Below, in pieces: positions 34,186 to 42,616 of a DNA stretch of 64,000 bases; the first letter of the stretch is position 1, and every line of letters begins with the position of its first letter. The notes beneath the pieces are model-generated. The model worked only from the letters and a program-made list of their open reading frames with translations, had not been told where the DNA came from and did no database searches. Location of the stretch: assembly GCF_002843305.1 (NCBI RefSeq), contig NZ_PGSG01000091.1, forward strand, positions 1 to 64,000, written 5' to 3'. The DNA is from Streptomyces barkulensis. GTDB taxonomy: Bacteria > Actinomycetota > Actinomycetes > Streptomycetales > Streptomycetaceae. A program made the position numbers and the translations under genes.

Positions 34186-35270
34186 CGGGTGCCCCGCTCG
34201 GTGTACTTCTCCAGGTCTGCGGCGTCGTCCCCGGTCACCAGCTGCGGGCCGGTGAGGACCGGCCGTCCGCCGCCGAGCATGTTGCCGTTGTAGCGGTGCA
34301 GCCACAGCAGGTCGACGGCCTCGTAGCCCTGGAGGTAGGGCTGCTGGTCGACGGCGAAGCCGATCGTGCCGTCCCGCAGTCCGGCGGCGACCTGGGCGTT
34401 GAGATCGAAGGTGTTGACCTCAACGCCGCCGCCCGCCCGCTTCACGGCCTTGGCGGCGGTGGCGGCGAAGGGCGCGCCGAGGGTGACGACGGTGTCCACG
34501 TCCCGGTCGGACTGGAGCTCGGCCTCGACGGAGGACTCCACGGAGGGCATGTTGGTGCCGTCCACGTAGAGGTTCTCCACCTCGCCGTCGAAGGCCTCGC
34601 GCACTCCGTCGCAGCGCTCCTCGTGGCCGACGTTGCCCTGCTCGTGGACGACGCACAGGGCCTTGTCGTGCCCGCGTTCGTTCAACTCCTCGCCGACCGC
34701 CTCGCCGGCGACGGACTCGTCCTGGCCGATGTGGGCGAGGGCGCCGAGGCCGGCGGACTCGTCCTGGCCGGAGTTGATCGTGACCACCGGAATGCCGGCC
34801 TTCACCGCCTTGCGCACCACCGCCTCCATCGCCTCGGGCTTGGCGAGGGTGACGATCAGCCCGTCCACCTTCCGGTCGATGGCGGTCTGGACGAGCTGGG
34901 CCTGGCGGCCGGCCTCCTTGTCGTGGGAGTAGACGAACTCCACGTTGTCCTTGACGGCCGCCTGCTCGGCGCCGCTGCGGACGATGTCCCAGTAGGTGTC
35001 GCCGTCTCCCGAGTGGGTGACCATCGCGAACGTCCAGCGCGGGGTGTCCACCGCCGCGCGGCCTCCGGCGCGCTCGCGCTCCTCCTCGGCCCGCTTCCCG
35101 CCGGTGCTGCTGCATCCGGCCAGGGCGAGCGCGAGGACCGCCGCCGACGCCGTGGCCCTCGTCCGTATGCCGGCCCGTATGCCGGCCCGTATGCCGGTCC
35201 GTATGCCGGTCCGTATGCCGGTCCGGGCACCGGTCCGTACGCCCCTGCGTACCCCTCCTGCCGTGGTCAC
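34182..35270 (-). CDS. Sugar ABC transporter substrate-binding lipoprotein with repeat-expanded signal peptide
   Basis: 362 residues. The mature domain is the RbsB-like type I periplasmic-binding fold (RWTFAMVTHSGDGDTYWD, DGLIVTLAKPEAMEAVV, GIPVVTINSGQDES, DTVVTLGAPFAA, GFAVDQQPYLQGYEAV). The lipobox LALAGC places the lipidated Cys at residue 53, far later than usual. The extra length is a basic stretch of repeated TGIR/AGIR units encoded by a 12 bp tandem repeat (35164-35235). No ATG, GTG or TTG follows the repeat in frame before the hydrophobic core, so the repeat must be translated. The GTG at 35270 has a GAGGGCGG site upstream. First gene of the importer operon. Confidence 0.87.
   Translation of the reverse strand: MTTAGGVRRGVRTGARTGIRTGIRTGIRAGIRAGIRTRATASAAVLALALAGCSSTGGKRAEEERERAGGRAAVDTPRWTFAMVTHSGDGDTYWDIVRSGAEQAAVKDNVEFVYSHDKEAGRQAQLVQTAIDRKVDGLIVTLAKPEAMEAVVRKAVKAGIPVVTINSGQDESAGLGALAHIGQDESVAGEAVGEELNERGHDKALCVVHEQGNVGHEERCDGVREAFDGEVENLYVDGTNMPSVESSVEAELQSDRDVDTVVTLGAPFAATAAKAVKRAGGGVEVNTFDLNAQVAAGLRDGTIGFAVDQQPYLQGYEAVDLLWLHRYNGNMLGGGRPVLTGPQLVTGDDAADLEKYTERGTR
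35164..35235. repeat. 12 bp tandem repeat (about 6 units) in the lipoprotein signal sequence
   Basis: CGTATGCCGGCC twice (35164-35187), CGTATGCCGGTC three times (35188-35223), then a degenerate copy to 35235 and decaying copies beyond. On the coding strand each unit encodes Gly-Ile-Arg-Ala or Gly-Ile-Arg-Thr. Confidence 0.93.
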
Positions 35271-35474
35271 GCGGTTTCCGCCCTCTCGCTGCGTGAGTGC
35301 CGGCCCGGCGGCCGGCTTTCGTGCCGTGCCGGGGCGCGGACGGTTCCGGCCCCGGCCGCACAAGTATCCGTCACCGCAGCTCGCACGGGGATCGGGGGTG
35401 GCGCGGGAGGGAACGGACGGTGCGGGTGGGGTGAACGGGACGGAGGGGGCTGAGGAGGCGGAGAGAGCGGCTCC

Positions 35475-36677
35475 TCAGAAGCGCACCGGCAGGCGGTGCG
35501 GGCCGCGGATGAGCATGCCCTGCCGCCAGGAGACGGCCGCCGGGTGGATGTCGAGGGCCAGGTCCGGGCAGCGCTCCAGCAGCGCGCGAACGGCGACACG
35601 GCCCTCCAGCCGGGCCAGCGGGGCGCCCAGGCAGTGGTGGATGCCGTGCCCGAAGGCGAGGTGGCCGCGGGATTCACGGCGGATGTCGAAACGGCCGGGG
35701 TCCGCGAAGCGCCCCGGGTCGCGGTTGGCGTCGGCGAGGACCGCCAGCACCAGCTCCCCTCCGCCGGGGATCACCGTCCCGCCGATCTCGACGGGCTCGG
35801 TGGTGAAGCGGTAGGTGGGCGTCTCGACCGGGCCGTCGTAGCGCAGCATCTCCTCGACCGCGCCCTCGGCCAGGGAGGGGTCCGAGCGCAGCAGCGCGAG
35901 CTGGTCGGGGTGGGTGAGCAGGGCGAGGGTGCCGTTCGCGATCAGGTTGACGGTGGTCTCGTGGCCCGCGATGAGCAGCAGCCAGGCCATGCCGAGCAGT
36001 TCCTCGGCCGACAGCCGGTCGCCGTCCTCGTCGGCGGTGTGCAGCAGGGCGCTCAGCAGGTCCTCGCCCGGCTGCCGCCGCTTCTCCTCCAGCAGCTCGG
36101 TGAGGTACGCGGTGACGGCCTCGTTCGCGGCCTGCTTCTCCTCGAAGCCCGCGTCCCCGACGACGGTGGCCGACCAGGCCCGGAAGGCGTCCCGGTCCAG
36201 GAACGGCACACCCAGCAGCTCGCAGATGACCGTGATGGGCAGTGGGAAGGCGTAGGCGTCCACCAGATCGGCCCGCCGCTCCGGCTCCTTCAGCATCGCA
36301 TCCAGCAGCCCGTCGGCGATCTCCCGCACCCTCGGCTCCAGGGAGGCCGTGCGCCGCGCGGTGAACTCGCGGGCGACCAGCCTGCGCAGTCTGGTGTGGT
36401 CCGGCGGGTCGGAGCTGAGCATGCTGACCCCGGCCGCCGGAGGGCCCACCGGCAGGGCGGGCGAGGCGTTGCTCCAGTGCTTGGACAGCCGCGGGTCGGC
36501 CAGGACGGCCCGCGCCTGCTCGTATCCGACGACCAGCCACGCCTCGGCGCCCTCGGGTATCCGCACCCGGTGCACCGGGCCGCGGGCCCGCAGCTCGGCG
36601 TAGACGGGATAGGGGTCGCGGACGAAGTCCTCACCCAGGGACGCCAGATCGACCGGTGTCCGTTCGTCGGTGCTCAT
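35475..36677 (-). CDS. Cytochrome P450 (CYP107-like)
   Basis: Soluble haem monooxygenase of 400 residues. Haem-ligand Cys349 lies in FGHGIHHCLGAPLARLE, the I-helix oxygen-activating motif is AGHETT near residue 240, and the K-helix ExxR is EEMLR. Bacterial class I P450s need a ferredoxin and ferredoxin reductase, and none is encoded next to it. CYP107-type enzymes act on macrolides, fatty acids and many xenobiotics; no biosynthetic cluster surrounds this gene, so the substrate is unknown. ATG at 36677 follows GGGGAGG by 6 bp; the longer frame upstream has no ribosome site. Confidence 0.92.
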   Translation of the reverse strand: MSTDERTPVDLASLGEDFVRDPYPVYAELRARGPVHRVRIPEGAEAWLVVGYEQARAVLADPRLSKHWSNASPALPVGPPAAGVSMLSSDPPDHTRLRRLVAREFTARRTASLEPRVREIADGLLDAMLKEPERRADLVDAYAFPLPITVICELLGVPFLDRDAFRAWSATVVGDAGFEEKQAANEAVTAYLTELLEEKRRQPGEDLLSALLHTADEDGDRLSAEELLGMAWLLLIAGHETTVNLIANGTLALLTHPDQLALLRSDPSLAEGAVEEMLRYDGPVETPTYRFTTEPVEIGGTVIPGGGELVLAVLADANRDPGRFADPGRFDIRRESRGHLAFGHGIHHCLGAPLARLEGRVAVRALLERCPDLALDIHPAAVSWRQGMLIRGPHRLPVRF

Positions 36678-36853
36678 CCGCGCCTCCCCTGTGTGGCCGT
36701 CCGCCGCCGATGATGCCAGCGGGAGGTCCTGCGGCGACATCGTTATCCGGCCAGGTGGTCCGGCGGGCCGCAGGTGGGCCGAAACGGTCCGTACGGGACC
36801 TCCCGGCGGCGCCGGCCCGCGCGCCCGGCCGGCGGAACACGGGGGCGTCCCCC

Positions 36854-37183
36854 TCAGGGCGTCGGCGCGCCGAACAGCTCCACGGCCTTGCACACCTCCG
36901 CCAGTGCCCCGGACAGCGCGCTCACCGAACCGACCGCCCCCGCGATCAGCAGCAGCGAGTGGCGCAGCCCGCCGACCTCGGGAGCGCCCGCGCGGAGCGC
37001 GGCTTCCATGGCGGCCAGTTCCTCCTCGGCTATCTGCCGGTCCGCCAGTTGTGCACGGTAACCGGCGAGTTCCCGGTGCAGGCGGGATACGGCCCGCCGC
37101 AGTGCGATGACCCGCGGGTCGTCCTGTCCGTGGACGACCGCCCGGTGTCCTACCGCTTCCTTCCGCAACGCAGCTCCCCCCAC
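36854..37183 (-). CDS. Conserved small protein, possibly DUF5955-type
   Basis: 109 residues. The opening GGAALRKEAVGHRAVVHGQD is followed by two helical segments (RVIALRRAVSRLHRELAGYR, EEELAAMEAALRAGAPEVG) and a hydrophobic Ser/Ala/Val-rich segment (SLLLIAGAVGSVSALSGALAEV). I associate this pattern with a streptomycete family of unknown function, possibly DUF5955; this is from memory. GTG at 37183 lies 12 bp after GAGGAA. No partner gene is evident; the next minus-strand gene downstream is the P450, 176 bp away. Confidence 0.62.
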   Translation of the reverse strand: MGGAALRKEAVGHRAVVHGQDDPRVIALRRAVSRLHRELAGYRAQLADRQIAEEELAAMEAALRAGAPEVGGLRHSLLLIAGAVGSVSALSGALAEVCKAVELFGAPTP

Positions 37184-37532
37184 ACGGATGCTGTGTTCCT
37201 CGTCGTCCGTCGCCGTCTGCCGTCGTGCTCCGTCTTGCCGTTCCCGGTTCTCCGCGGCGCTCCCGCACCGTCTTGCCGCCGCTCGGCGGCCGTACGGGCC
37301 CGCCGCCCGGCCCCTCCCGGCGGCGTACGGCCGGAGAAGGGGTGCGCACAGTAAACGCCACTCTCCGCACATCGCGCTATACGGAGGGCGAGACTCGGGG
37401 CATGGTTCAGGCCATGGGGGCCGGGGCCCGGCGGGCTCCGGCCCGCCGCGGTGGGGACACTGGTCCCCGGCGGCGGAACGTGCCGGTGGAAGCGGCCCCC
37501 TGCCCGCCGCCCCGACGAAGGAGTGACACGCC
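37184..37532. other. 349 bp divergent region upstream of malate synthase
   Basis: No coding gene. It must hold the promoters of the small minus-strand gene and of malate synthase. A possible -10 (TATACG at 37378-37383) is the only core element I would point to on the plus strand, with no convincing -35. No clear operator palindrome was seen. Confidence 0.5.
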
Positions 37533-39170
<1,638 letters not shown>

Positions 39171-39171
39171 G

Positions 39172-39186
39172 CGGCACCGGGTGCCG
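39172..39186 (+). terminator. Short hairpin after malate synthase
   Basis: CGGCACC and GGTGCCG pair over a single base, starting 2 bp after the stop. The stem is only 7 bp, so a weak terminator at best. Confidence 0.35.
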
Positions 39187-39360
39187 GGACGCGGAGCTGC
39201 CGGGGGAATATGACCGGAAGTCGCCCCTCCGGTCCGCCGCGGGACGCCGCGGCCGTGCGAACCCGTTCCCGGCGGGCGTGTCCGTCGGGGACGATGAGCC
39301 CGCGAACCCCTCGCCCCCGCGGCCCTTGGAGCCTTAGGCCCTTGGACCCGACCGACCGAC

Positions 39361-39392
39361 CGTCCGACCGTCCGACCGTCCGACCGTCCGAC
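39361..39392. repeat. 8 bp tandem repeat, 4 units
   Basis: CGTCCGAC repeated exactly four times in the 233 bp gap between malate synthase and the zinc-ribbon gene, preceded by CGACCGAC. A similar GTCCGATC/GTCCGGTC mixture lies at 28868-28930. Confidence 0.9.
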
Positions 39393-39403
39393 TGGAGCCG
39401 AGA

Positions 39404-40177
39404 TTGGCAGAGACCGTGCCGGTGCGGTGCCCCCAGTGCCGTCGTGAGCACCCCTACATCGTCCCCTCCTATCCGTGCCGCTGCGGCGCCCCCGTGGCGC
39501 CCGCGCTGCTGCGCGGCGGGATTCCCGTACGGATCCGGCACCGTGTGTGGGCCGACTCCTGGCTGACGCTGCGCTGCTCCGCCTGCGGGCGGTACGACGA
39601 GTGGCCCCGGCCGGAACTGGGCTGCCCGTGCGGCGCGCTGCTGCGGCCTCCCCTCGCCGAGCCCCCCGCCGAGCCCCCCGCCCAGTCCTCCGGTGCGGCC
39701 TTCCCCTCCGCCGTGGCCGCCGGCGGGGAGGCGGCGGACGCGCCTTCGCCGGGGGCGGCCCGCGGGCGGCCCGACTTCCAGCCGGTCGCCATCCGCACCG
39801 CCCGGGACGTGGTGACGGCCGCCGCGCTCTTTCTGGACTGGCTGGGCTTCGAGCGGGTGCGCCCCGTGGCCGGTGCCCATCCGGTCCCGGGTGTCGATCT
39901 GCGCGGGCCCGAGGTCCTGGCCCGGGTGGATCCCACCACCGCGCCGACCGGGCCGGACGCCGTCGAGACGCTGTGGCTGCACGGCCTCAACGAGTCGGCG
40001 GTGGCCGTCTGCTTCTCCCTGGCCGGCTACACCCGCCAGGCCCTCGACCGCGCGGAAAGCCTCGGCCTGCCGCTCTTCACGCTGGATCTGGCGGGCACTC
40101 CGCAGCCGGTCGGCGAGGCGGCGCACGCACTGCTGGGCACCGGCGGCCCGCGCCGGCCTCCGACGGAGTCGAGCTAA
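39404..40177 (+). CDS. Unknown protein: double zinc ribbon plus restriction-endonuclease-like C-terminal domain
   Basis: 257 residues. Two tandem zinc ribbons are visible: Cys9, Cys12, Cys25, Cys27 and Cys58, Cys61, Cys74, Cys76 (each CxxC then CxC). A Pro/Ala linker (residues 80-125) leads to a C-terminal domain, RTARDVVTAAALFLDWLGFE, GVDLRGPEVLARVD, AVAVCFSLAGYTRQALDRAE and LGLPLFTLDL. Its order resembles Mrr-like restriction-endonuclease folds, but the usual QxK/ExK catalytic lysine is replaced by Arg-Val. It may be a non-catalytic nucleic-acid binder; this fold call is my inference. TTG at 39404 has GGAG about 8 bp upstream; GTG at 39416 is possible. Confidence 0.65.
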   Translation: MAETVPVRCPQCRREHPYIVPSYPCRCGAPVAPALLRGGIPVRIRHRVWADSWLTLRCSACGRYDEWPRPELGCPCGALLRPPLAEPPAEPPAQSSGAAFPSAVAAGGEAADAPSPGAARGRPDFQPVAIRTARDVVTAAALFLDWLGFERVRPVAGAHPVPGVDLRGPEVLARVDPTTAPTGPDAVETLWLHGLNESAVAVCFSLAGYTRQALDRAESLGLPLFTLDLAGTPQPVGEAAHALLGTGGPRRPPTESS

Positions 40178-40187
40178 TCAAGTTTGA
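40178..40187. promoter_or_regulatory. Operator-like palindrome, upstream copy
   Basis: TCAAGTTTGA, one mismatch from a perfect palindrome, directly after the preceding stop codon and overlapping the putative -35 (TTGACC) of the NTF2-like gene. Confidence 0.65.
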
Positions 40188-40212
40188 CCACCAAGGTGGC
40201 GGGCGCTACTCT
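40184..40212 (+). promoter_or_regulatory. Promoter of the NTF2-like gene
   Basis: TTGACC at 40184-40189, 17 bp spacer, TACTCT at 40207-40212. The element is bracketed by two operator-like palindromes. Confidence 0.6.
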
Positions 40213-40224
40213 TCCCGCAACTAG

Positions 40225-40234
40225 TCAAATTTGA
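40225..40234. promoter_or_regulatory. Operator-like palindrome, downstream copy
   Basis: TCAAATTTGA, a perfect 10 bp palindrome 47 bp from the first copy, within the expected start region of the transcript. The wider 12 bp sequences form an 11/12 inverted repeat. The pattern suits a MarR-, TetR- or HxlR-type repressor. Confidence 0.65.
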
Positions 40235-40247
40235 TGAATGGAGAGTC

Positions 40248-40718
40248 TTGCCGAAGAACACCGAGATCGCCGCGGCCCTGACCGGCTACACCCCGACCGA
40301 GGAGGAACTGCGGAGCGTGGAGGAGTGGTTCGCCTCCTACGACGAGCTCGCCTCCCGCCCCACCCCGGAGAACATCGAGCGCATGGCCGACATGGCCGTC
40401 TTCCCGCTCAACCTGGTGACCGACGGCTCCGACGGCGACGCCCGGACGGACCAGTGGGACCGGCGGCGTTACACCGGGACGATGAGCGCGGTGATGGGCG
40501 GCGCGGAGGACGAGGGGGTCCGCTTCGAGTCGGCACGCACCCCGTTCTTCCTCTCCTCCTGCCTCGTCGTGGTGTTCACCGACTCGGTGATGACGGCGGG
40601 AGGCGAGGAGCACCGCATGCGCTACGCCGACGTCCTGGTGCGCCGGGGCGGCGTCTGGCGCTTCCAGACGATGATCCAGAGCGGCTGGGCCGAGATGATG
40701 GAGGAGCGACGGGACTGA
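40248..40718 (+). CDS. NTF2-like (SnoaL-type) protein under operator control
   Basis: 156 residues. The cone-shaped NTF2-like fold is suggested by an N-terminal helix pair (EEELRSVEEWFASYDELASR, NIERMADMAVF), then strands (LVVVFTDSVMTAGGEEHRM, YADVLVRRGGVWRFQTMIQS). RRGGVWRFQTM is typical of the last strands in SnoaL-like proteins. It may be an enzyme such as a ketosteroid-isomerase-like or polyketide-tailoring protein, or a small-molecule binder; sequence alone does not decide. TTG at 40248 is supported by GGAGAG 3 bp upstream. The AT-rich promoter with two palindromes stands out from the GC-rich surroundings and points to induction by a specific signal. Confidence 0.78.
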   Translation: MPKNTEIAAALTGYTPTEEELRSVEEWFASYDELASRPTPENIERMADMAVFPLNLVTDGSDGDARTDQWDRRRYTGTMSAVMGGAEDEGVRFESARTPFFLSSCLVVVFTDSVMTAGGEEHRMRYADVLVRRGGVWRFQTMIQSGWAEMMEERRD

Positions 40719-40737
40719 CGGCGCCCCCTCGGCGCCG

Positions 40738-40779
40738 GGCCGGTGCCGGACCGGACGGTCGTCCGGCCCGGCACCGGCC
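40738..40779. terminator. Bidirectional hairpin between NTF2-like and NCS2 genes
   Basis: GGCCGGTGCCGG at 40738-40749 pairs with CCGGCACCGGCC at 40768-40779; CCGGAC/GTCCGG inside extends the stem. It lies between converging genes. Confidence 0.78.
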
Positions 40780-40786
40780 GGCTCGC

Positions 40787-42253
40787 CTACGCCCCTCCCG
40801 TGCCGCCCACCGCGAAGTGGACGAGGAACACCGCCGTCAGCAGCCACATGAGCACCCCCGGTTCGCGCCAGCGCCCCACCGCCGTGCGCACGGCCGTGTA
40901 GGCGATGACGCCGGCGCCGATGCCGGTGGTGATCGAATAGGTGAAGGGCATCAGGACGACGGTGAGGAAGACGGGGATCGCCGTCGTGCGGTCGGTCCAG
41001 TCCACGTACCGGGAGTTCTGCATCATCATCGCGCCGATGACGACCAGCGCGGCGGAGGCCACCTGGCCGGGCACGATCAGCGCCAGCGGGGTGAACAGCA
41101 GCGCCGCCGCGAACAGCAGCCCGGTGACGACGGCGGACAGCCCCGTACGCGCGCCCTCGCCCACGCCCGTGGCCGACTCGATGAAGACCGTCTGGCCCGA
41201 CGCGCTCGCCACTCCGCCCACCACCCCGCCCGCGCCGTCCACCAGCAGTGCCCGGCCCAGCCCCGGCATCCGCTCCCGCTCGTCGGTGAGGCCCGCCTCG
41301 TGGCCGACGGCGATGATGGTGGCCATCGCGTCGAAGAACCCGGCCAGCACCAGAGTGAAGACGATCATGGTGAAGCCGGTGACGCCCAGTCCCGCCAGAC
41401 CGCCGATCTCCACGTTCCCCAGCAGGCCGAAGTCGGGGGCGGAGACCAGTCGTTCGGGGAGCTCGGGCACGGCGCCGCCCCACTCCTGGCCGCCGATGCC
41501 GAAGGAGGCGGTGACGGCCATCGAGAAGGCGGTGCCGACGGCGATGCCGATCAGGAGGGCGCCGGGCACCCCGCGGGCCAGCAGCATGAAGATCAGCAGC
41601 AGGGTGACGCAGAAGGCCAGCACCGGCCAGCCGGCCAGTCGGCCGCCCTGGCCGAGGGTGACCGGGGAGCCCGGTTCGCCCAGACCGACGAAGCCCGCGT
41701 TGACCAGGCCGACCATCGCGATGAACAGGCCGATGCCGATGGTGATGGCGTGTTTGAGCGCCGTCGGGATGGCGTTCATGATCCGCTCGCGCATCCCGGT
41801 GACCACCAGCAGGATGATCACCGATCCGTAGACCACGCACATCCCCATCGCCTGTGGCCAGCTCACCTCGGGGGCGACCTGGGTGGCCAGCACGCCCGAG
41901 ACGCCCAGCCCGGCGGCCAGCGCCAGCGGAGCACGGCCGACCACGCCCATGGCGACGGTGGTGACGGCCGCGGCCAGCGCGGTCGCGGTGATCACCTCGG
42001 CGGCCTCCAGCCGGTTCCCGTAGCGGTCGGGGACGGACAGCAGCACGGGGTTGAGCAGCAGGATGTACGCCATCGCCATGAAGGTGGTGACACCGCCGCG
42101 CACCTCCCGCGCGACCGTGGACCCGCGCCGGGAGATGTGGAACCAGCGGTCCACGCGCGACCCCCCGGAGGGCGGGGGGCCGACCGCCCGGGGGTCCTCG
42201 GGCGGCTCGGGCGGCCCGGGCGGCCCGGGGCCTTCGGGGCCTCTCCGGCTCAT
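40787..42253 (-). CDS. NCS2-family purine permease, AzgA type
   Basis: Proton-coupled uptake of purines such as hypoxanthine, adenine or guanine, 488 residues, with about 12-14 membrane segments. AzgA-type features: VAREVRGGVTTFMAMAYILLLNP near residue 40, AAGLGVSGVLATQV, NAIPTALKHAITIGIGLFIA, the FFDAMATIIAVGHEAGL segment near residue 285 and SASGQTVFIESATGVGEGARTG near residue 325. The first 30 residues are Pro/Gly-rich. ATG at 42253. The divergent PucR-type regulator supports a role in purine salvage or catabolism. Confidence 0.9.
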   Translation of the reverse strand: MSRRGPEGPGPPGPPEPPEDPRAVGPPPSGGSRVDRWFHISRRGSTVAREVRGGVTTFMAMAYILLLNPVLLSVPDRYGNRLEAAEVITATALAAAVTTVAMGVVGRAPLALAAGLGVSGVLATQVAPEVSWPQAMGMCVVYGSVIILLVVTGMRERIMNAIPTALKHAITIGIGLFIAMVGLVNAGFVGLGEPGSPVTLGQGGRLAGWPVLAFCVTLLLIFMLLARGVPGALLIGIAVGTAFSMAVTASFGIGGQEWGGAVPELPERLVSAPDFGLLGNVEIGGLAGLGVTGFTMIVFTLVLAGFFDAMATIIAVGHEAGLTDERERMPGLGRALLVDGAGGVVGGVASASGQTVFIESATGVGEGARTGLSAVVTGLLFAAALLFTPLALIVPGQVASAALVVIGAMMMQNSRYVDWTDRTTAIPVFLTVVLMPFTYSITTGIGAGVIAYTAVRTAVGRWREPGVLMWLLTAVFLVHFAVGGTGGA

Positions 42254-42616
42254 GGGGCGCTCAGGCGCTCGGCGCCGGCGGCGAGCGCCGCCTCCCGGTC
42301 GGCGGGGCACGGGAAGTCCACGTCGTCGGCTCTTCTCGGTCGGTCGCGGGGTCCCCCCGTCGGCCCCCGGCGGGGTCCGGTGCCGGGCGGGAGTGCGAGG
42401 GATCGGGCGGCTACACCCGTGTTACACCGCACTCCCCGGGCGGAACGACTCGTCGCCCGGCCGGTGCGGTCACCGGCGGCACGAAGCACCCGTACGGCCC
42501 ACGCGCGGGTCTTGTAGATTCGAACGAAGGCCCGTGCGGTCCGGGACGCGGTACGCGCGCCCCGCACACCGGCGGTACGGCACCAGCGGTACGGAAGAGA
42601 TCGGCGGAAGACGACG
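42254..42616. other. 363 bp divergent region between the purine permease and pucR-type genes
   Basis: No coding gene. A direct repeat TACACC-CGTGT-TACACC at 42412-42428 sits near the middle and may be a regulator site. TAGATT at 42515-42520 is a weak -10 candidate for the regulator gene. Confidence 0.5.

Noticed and set aside
35164..35235. Regular short repeats that could suggest a CRISPR array
   Set aside because: The units are 12 bp and directly adjacent with no unique spacers, and they are in frame within a gene.
36721..36804. GGGAGGTCC/GGACCTCCC inverted repeat and GGTCC-GTACG-GGACC upstream of the P450 gene as a DosR box
   Set aside because: The long repeat has a 66 bp loop and the short one lacks the GGGAC-TTNNG-CCC core, so evidence is too thin to call a site.
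39361..39392. CGTCCGAC repeats as a possible origin or iteron array
   Set aside because: The units are only 8 bp and contiguous, there is no replication gene nearby and no AT-rich region.
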